A stretch of 64,000 bases of DNA from Gracilibacillus lacisalsi DSM 19029. Its GTDB lineage: Bacteria; Bacillota; Bacilli; Bacillales; Amphibacillaceae. The stretch covers positions 429,483-493,482 of the forward strand of contig NZ_KB898663.1 of the NCBI RefSeq assembly GCF_000377765.1, read 5' to 3'. Position 1 is the first letter of the stretch, and each line of letters starts with the position of its first letter. The position numbers and the translations under genes are program-made. Shown piece by piece: positions 60,949 to 64,000 of the stretch. The notes beneath the pieces are model-generated. The model was not told the origin of the DNA. It ran no database searches and saw only the letters and a program-made list of their open reading frames with translations.

Positions 60949-61239
60949 ATGGAATGGTTTCTTATTCTCGCGATTTTGACAGGTAGTTTGATTGTTTTGC
61001 TGATGCATTGGGGGTTATTTTTACTACAAGTGGTATTCGCTGTAGTGGTTACAAGCTTTCTTCCGACAGACTGGATCTGGGGAGCTTTGATCATACAAGT
61101 GATATTTGGGTTATGGATAGTACGTCAAACGTTTCAAGCCGCATGGTATCAGTACCAACTAGAACTGGAAAAAACACAACGCATTCCCCAGCATTATACC
61201 GAAGGCGGCAGATCAGGTATTAAGAAAAACTTTTTATAA
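60949..61239 (+). CDS. Small membrane protein of unknown function
   Basis: The 96-residue protein has two to three hydrophobic segments (about 2-20, 22-40 and 42-60) and a charged tail (YQYQLELEKTQRIPQHYTEGG). ATG 60949 follows a GGAGGT site by 6 nt; 15 further upstream codons are open but without a site. It precedes the ABC exporter gene by 65 bp and may share its transcript. I do not recognise the family. Confidence 0.65.
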   Translation: MEWFLILAILTGSLIVLLMHWGLFLLQVVFAVVVTSFLPTDWIWGALIIQVIFGLWIVRQTFQAAWYQYQLELEKTQRIPQHYTEGGRSGIKKNFL

Positions 61240-61304
61240 TAAGCTTATTTGGTAAAATTCTGCTATAATATGTTAGTCAATAATCAAAAAGGAGTATTAC
61301 TAAC

Positions 61305-63029
61305 ATGTTAAAGCAGTTTTTTTCTTATTATAAACCGCATAAACGACTGTTTATCATTGATTTTTCCAGTGCTGTCATTGTCGCGATCTTAGAACTCGCC
61401 TTTCCTATTGCCGTACAGTGGTTAATTGATGAATTATTACCTGAACGCGATTGGAATCTAATTGTGACAGTCAGTATCTTATTATTTGCAGTCTATTTGC
61501 TCAGTACCTTCTTACAATATGTTGTTAGTTACTTAGGACACAAATTGGGGATTAATATTGAAACAGATATGCGTGAGCAATTATTTACACATGTACAGCG
61601 CCAGTCTTTTCGGTTCTTTGATAATACGAAAACTGGTCATATTATGAGCCGAATCACGAATGACTTATTTGATATTGGTGAATTGGCACACCATGGACCG
61701 GAAGACTTTTTCATTGCGATTATGACTTTTACCGGAGCATTTTGGATTATGTTCACCATTAACCCTACACTTGCTTTAATTGCATTAGTGATGGTGCCGC
61801 TGTTAGTTGCTTTAGTAACATATTGTAACATTGCGATGAATAAGGCCTGGCACAATATGTACCACAACATTGCTGGTGTAAATGCCCGTGTTGAAGATGC
61901 TGTATCTGGTGTAAGAGTCGTTCAATCTTTTACAAATGAAGATTTTGAATTAAAACGATTCAACCATGATAACGGACTATTCCGCAAAGCCAAAATTAAA
62001 GCATATAAAGTGATGGCAGGTACACACTCTAGTATTTATATGATGACTCGACTTCTAACTGTAATAGTCCTTGTAGTTGGCGCATGGCTAAGTTTTAATG
62101 GAGATCTAAAATATGGGGAATTAGTCAGCTTTGTACTATATACCAATGTTTTAATAAAACCGATAGACAAAATCAGTGCATTGTTAGAATTATACCCGAA
62201 AGGAATGGCAGGATTCCGGCGCTTTCAGGAAATTCTTGCAAAAGAACCAGAAATTAAGGATGATCCTAATGCTGTTACTGTCGATAAACTAACTGGTGAT
62301 ATTAAATTTAACCAAGTCGATTTTTCCTATGATGGTCACCAACAAGTATTAGCAGATATTAATTTACAAATCCATCCTGGAGAAACGGTCGCTTTTGTTG
62401 GCCCTTCTGGTGCAGGAAAAACAACAATTTGTTCATTAATACCAAGGTTTTATGACATAGATGACGGATCGATTACGATAGACGGAATCGATATCCGGAA
62501 AATGACGAAAAAATCATTGCGCTCGCAAATCGGTATTGTACAACAAGATGTCTTCCTTTTCACCGGAACTGTGAGGGAAAATATCGCCTACGGTAATCAA
62601 GAGGCAACGGATGAAGAAATTATCGATGCTGCCAAAAAAGCACATCTGGATCAGGTGATAGCTGAATTACCAAATGGATATGACACCCAAATTGGCGAGC
62701 GGGGCTTAAAACTTTCTGGCGGTCAAAAACAACGATTAGCGATTGCCCGTACGTTCTTGAAAAATCCACCTATATTAATATTGGATGAGGCAACATCTGC
62801 ATTAGATACGGAAACTGAACGAATGATTCAGCAATCACTTGACCAGCTTGCCGAAAACCGTACGACATTAGTGATTGCCCACCGATTGGCCACCATTAAA
62901 GATGCTGATCGAGTTGTAGTTGTAACGAATGAAGGTATTGTTGAAGAAGGAAGCTACCAGGAGCTTTTAACCAAAAATGGAGTTTTTGCACGATTGCATA
63001 AGATTCAATATGAAAAAAATCAAGACTAA
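61305..63029 (+). CDS. ywjA: ABC exporter, multidrug/lipid type (YwjA-like)
   Basis: The 574-residue half-transporter has six helices (about 15-300), then an ATPase domain with Walker A GPSGAGKTT (about 364-372), signature LSGGQKQR, Walker B ILILDEATSALD and switch AHRLATI. Length and the N-terminal FFSYYKPHKRLFIIDF match B. subtilis YwjA. It should work as a homodimer exporting a hydrophobic compound. An AAAGGAG site supports the ATG. Confidence 0.85.
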   Translation: MLKQFFSYYKPHKRLFIIDFSSAVIVAILELAFPIAVQWLIDELLPERDWNLIVTVSILLFAVYLLSTFLQYVVSYLGHKLGINIETDMREQLFTHVQRQSFRFFDNTKTGHIMSRITNDLFDIGELAHHGPEDFFIAIMTFTGAFWIMFTINPTLALIALVMVPLLVALVTYCNIAMNKAWHNMYHNIAGVNARVEDAVSGVRVVQSFTNEDFELKRFNHDNGLFRKAKIKAYKVMAGTHSSIYMMTRLLTVIVLVVGAWLSFNGDLKYGELVSFVLYTNVLIKPIDKISALLELYPKGMAGFRRFQEILAKEPEIKDDPNAVTVDKLTGDIKFNQVDFSYDGHQQVLADINLQIHPGETVAFVGPSGAGKTTICSLIPRFYDIDDGSITIDGIDIRKMTKKSLRSQIGIVQQDVFLFTGTVRENIAYGNQEATDEEIIDAAKKAHLDQVIAELPNGYDTQIGERGLKLSGGQKQRLAIARTFLKNPPILILDEATSALDTETERMIQQSLDQLAENRTTLVIAHRLATIKDADRVVVVTNEGIVEEGSYQELLTKNGVFARLHKIQYEKNQD

Positions 63030-63050
63030 GTGTATGAAGCACTTAGTCTT
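63022..63050. terminator. Bidirectional terminator between ywjA and the XRE gene
   Basis: AAGACTAAGTG/CACTTAGTCTT with a 7-nt loop overlaps the stop codons of both convergent genes. The minus side is followed by GATTTTTTTC. Confidence 0.85.
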
Positions 63051-63243
63051 CTTCTTGCCAAAATAAATCGTCTAATGTTTTATTTAATGTTTTACATATC
63101 GATAAACACAGCTGCAGACTTGGGTTATATTTACCCTGTTCAATCAAACCTATCGTTTGCCTCGTAACACCAACTTTTTCAGCTAGTTCGGCCTGAGATA
63201 AATCGTGCTCCACTCTTGCTACTTTCAGCTTCAAGTTTTTCAT
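63043..63243 (-). CDS. Small XRE-family regulator (YozG-like)
   Basis: The 66-residue protein is a bare helix-turn-helix domain: LKVARVEHDLSQAELAEKVGVTRQTIGLIEQGKYNPSLQL, ending LDDLFWQEED. Such short regulators normally sit beside the membrane protein they control. Its start overlaps the end of the upstream gene by 4 nt. It probably binds the inverted repeat in the promoter at 63.8 kb. Confidence 0.88.
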   Translation of the reverse strand: MKNLKLKVARVEHDLSQAELAEKVGVTRQTIGLIEQGKYNPSLQLCLSICKTLNKTLDDLFWQEED

Positions 63244-63755
63244 GATTCGTCATCCTCTAGTTGTTCGTCTACCGCTTTATCACTACGATGTTTGGCAGCC
63301 GTATAACTGATGACCAATACTAGAACTAGAATCGGAATATAAAACATCATGGACGTTGCAAACGTTAGAAAGAAATAATAAATCCTTTCTAGTGGAGTTT
63401 CTGCATAGTTGACAGCACTATTGATTCCGAAGAACAGCCCTAATACTATTCCAGTCGCAACACCTATAACAATCGTTTTCGTCTGATAGCTCCACTTACT
63501 TTTACTATCATGCATTTCCACTTCTGCAGAAAACAGCCCTTTTTGTGATGCTCGAACAGAATAATAAATACCTGCTGCGAAAAAAATAATCATTTCGGTT
63601 GCCACATGCTCCATCTCAAAGCCGTAAATAAAAAATTTATATATCACCGATACGAAGCAAATAGCAAAAATCAAAAGATAAATTTCCCGATATATCTTAT
63701 TTTGTTCATGAACAACTCGCTCATCTTGGATTTTGTTTTTAAATAAGTTCATCAC
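63240..63755 (-). CDS. Four-helix membrane protein paired with XRE regulator
   Basis: The 171-residue protein has four hydrophobic segments (about 28-47, 52-66, 90-110 and 125-150), an acidic C-terminus (DKAVDEQLEDDES) and a short Lys-rich N-terminus. Proteins of this build next to small XRE regulators are often grouped as DUF6773 or DUF3169-like; I cannot decide between them. A strong GGAGG site precedes the ATG. Confidence 0.7.
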   Translation of the reverse strand: MMNLFKNKIQDERVVHEQNKIYREIYLLIFAICFVSVIYKFFIYGFEMEHVATEMIIFFAAGIYYSVRASQKGLFSAEVEMHDSKSKWSYQTKTIVIGVATGIVLGLFFGINSAVNYAETPLERIYYFFLTFATSMMFYIPILVLVLVISYTAAKHRSDKAVDEQLEDDES

Positions 63756-63781
63756 TGTACCTCCTGTTATATTATATTTTT

Positions 63782-63809
63782 ATTATACATGATATTTTAC
63801 TTTATGCAA
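63782..63809 (-). promoter_or_regulatory. Promoter of the XRE/membrane-protein operon
   Basis: TTGCAT (63804-63809) and a perfect TATAAT (63782-63787) on the minus strand are 16 bp apart, 27 bp before the start codon. Confidence 0.75.
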
Positions 63810-63828
63810 TATATATTTTACATAAAGT
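63799..63828. promoter_or_regulatory. Inverted repeat ACTTTATG...CATAAAGT over the -35
   Basis: Perfect 8-bp arms, 14 bp apart, cover the -35 hexamer of the promoter. A dimer of the small XRE protein bound here would repress its own operon. Confidence 0.65.
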
Positions 63829-63854
63829 TAATTATATGGTTCTTTTCCTCGAGA

Positions 63855-64000
63855 GATGTTCTTATGGACACTTTTTCCGATTTCGGCTTTCTTTTGTCCA
63901 CGAGGTCGATTCTCGTGGACACTTTTTCCGATTTTGGCTTTCTTTTGTCCGCGAGATCGGTTCTCGTGGACACTTTTTCCAATTTTAGCTTTCTTTTGTC
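63855..64000. repeat. Intergenic inverted-pair array 5 (GTCCACGAG / CTCGTGGAC, 51-bp period), runs off the edge
   Basis: GGACACTTTTTCC occurs at 63866, 63917 and 63968, and TTTTGTCC at 63892, 63943 and 63994: an exact 51-bp period. GTCCACGAG pairs with CTCGTGGAC across a 7-nt loop; in the next unit GTCCGCGAG keeps the pairing through a G-T pair. Between pairs lies TTTCGGCTTTC-like sequence. The array continues past the window end. Confidence 0.92.

Overview
The window looks like chromosomal DNA of a low-GC, Gram-positive Bacillaceae bacterium. Gene content argues for this: a SinR-type regulator beside EpsF-like exopolysaccharide genes, YdbS/YdbT PH-domain proteins, mntABCD, CadC/CadA, YesL/YesM/YesN, an lmo0937-type small protein behind a sigma-B promoter, and DUF3817 and DUF5392 proteins. 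Two tiny, very acidic lipoproteins would fit a salt-tolerant genus such as Gracilibacillus or a relative, but the genus cannot be fixed from this sequence alone. There is no transposase, integrase, phage gene, rRNA or CRISPR array. The only RNA gene seen is one tRNA-Gly.

Layout: 1-2.2 kb, start of an exopolysaccharide cluster (cut-off gene, sinR, epsF-like). 2.6-9.5 kb, housekeeping and metal resistance (DUF5392, phosphoesterase, cadC-cadA, phosphatase, HD protein, trmL, amidase-domain protein). 9.7-15.4 kb, two acidic lipoproteins, the ABC-ATPase/queG/ogt operon, tRNA-Gly, lmo0937-type protein and zupT. 16.0-29.3 kb, a long minus-strand block: an AEC transporter, a LarA-family nickel-pincer racemase/epimerase, an SDR dehydrogenase, larE, gluconokinase, larB, a five-gene nickel-type ABC importer, and ydbS/ydbT. 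29.5-39.9 kb, a carbohydrate locus: three Gfo/Idh/MocA oxidoreductases, a CUT1 sugar ABC importer, YesL, and a divergent YesN/YesM two-component system. 40-46.6 kb, TetR regulators, an SDR, a LysM-M14 peptidase, a nitroreductase and an aldo/keto reductase. 46.6-50.4 kb, a ferric-iron-type ABC importer. 50.8-55.8 kb, a sucrose operon scrR-scrA-scrB-scrK. 56-63.8 kb, mntABCD, menA, a CopD-like protein, a YwjA-like ABC exporter, and an XRE regulator with a membrane partner.

How the genes work together: the nickel importer, LarB, LarE, the LarA homologue and gluconokinase read as one pathway. Nickel is imported, the nickel-pincer nucleotide cofactor is made, and a sugar acid (best guess D-mannonate/D-gluconate) is epimerised and then phosphorylated to 6-phosphogluconate. 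LarC, the nickel-insertion enzyme, is not in the window. The neighbouring oxidoreductase/ABC locus may feed the same pathway.

The most unusual signal is a set of five non-coding repeat arrays, each lying upstream of a minus-strand gene; four fill the space between two co-directional genes and the fifth runs off the window end. Two are direct arrays with an exact 21-bp period (six and eight copies). Three are arrays of inverted pairs with a 51-52-bp period. Three of the five share a TTATGG(A/C)CACTTT-like core, so they look like one family of intergenic structures that I cannot match to a named element. A second, separate family is a long imperfect-hairpin element present twice (about 2.26-2.56 kb and 15.68-15.9 kb).
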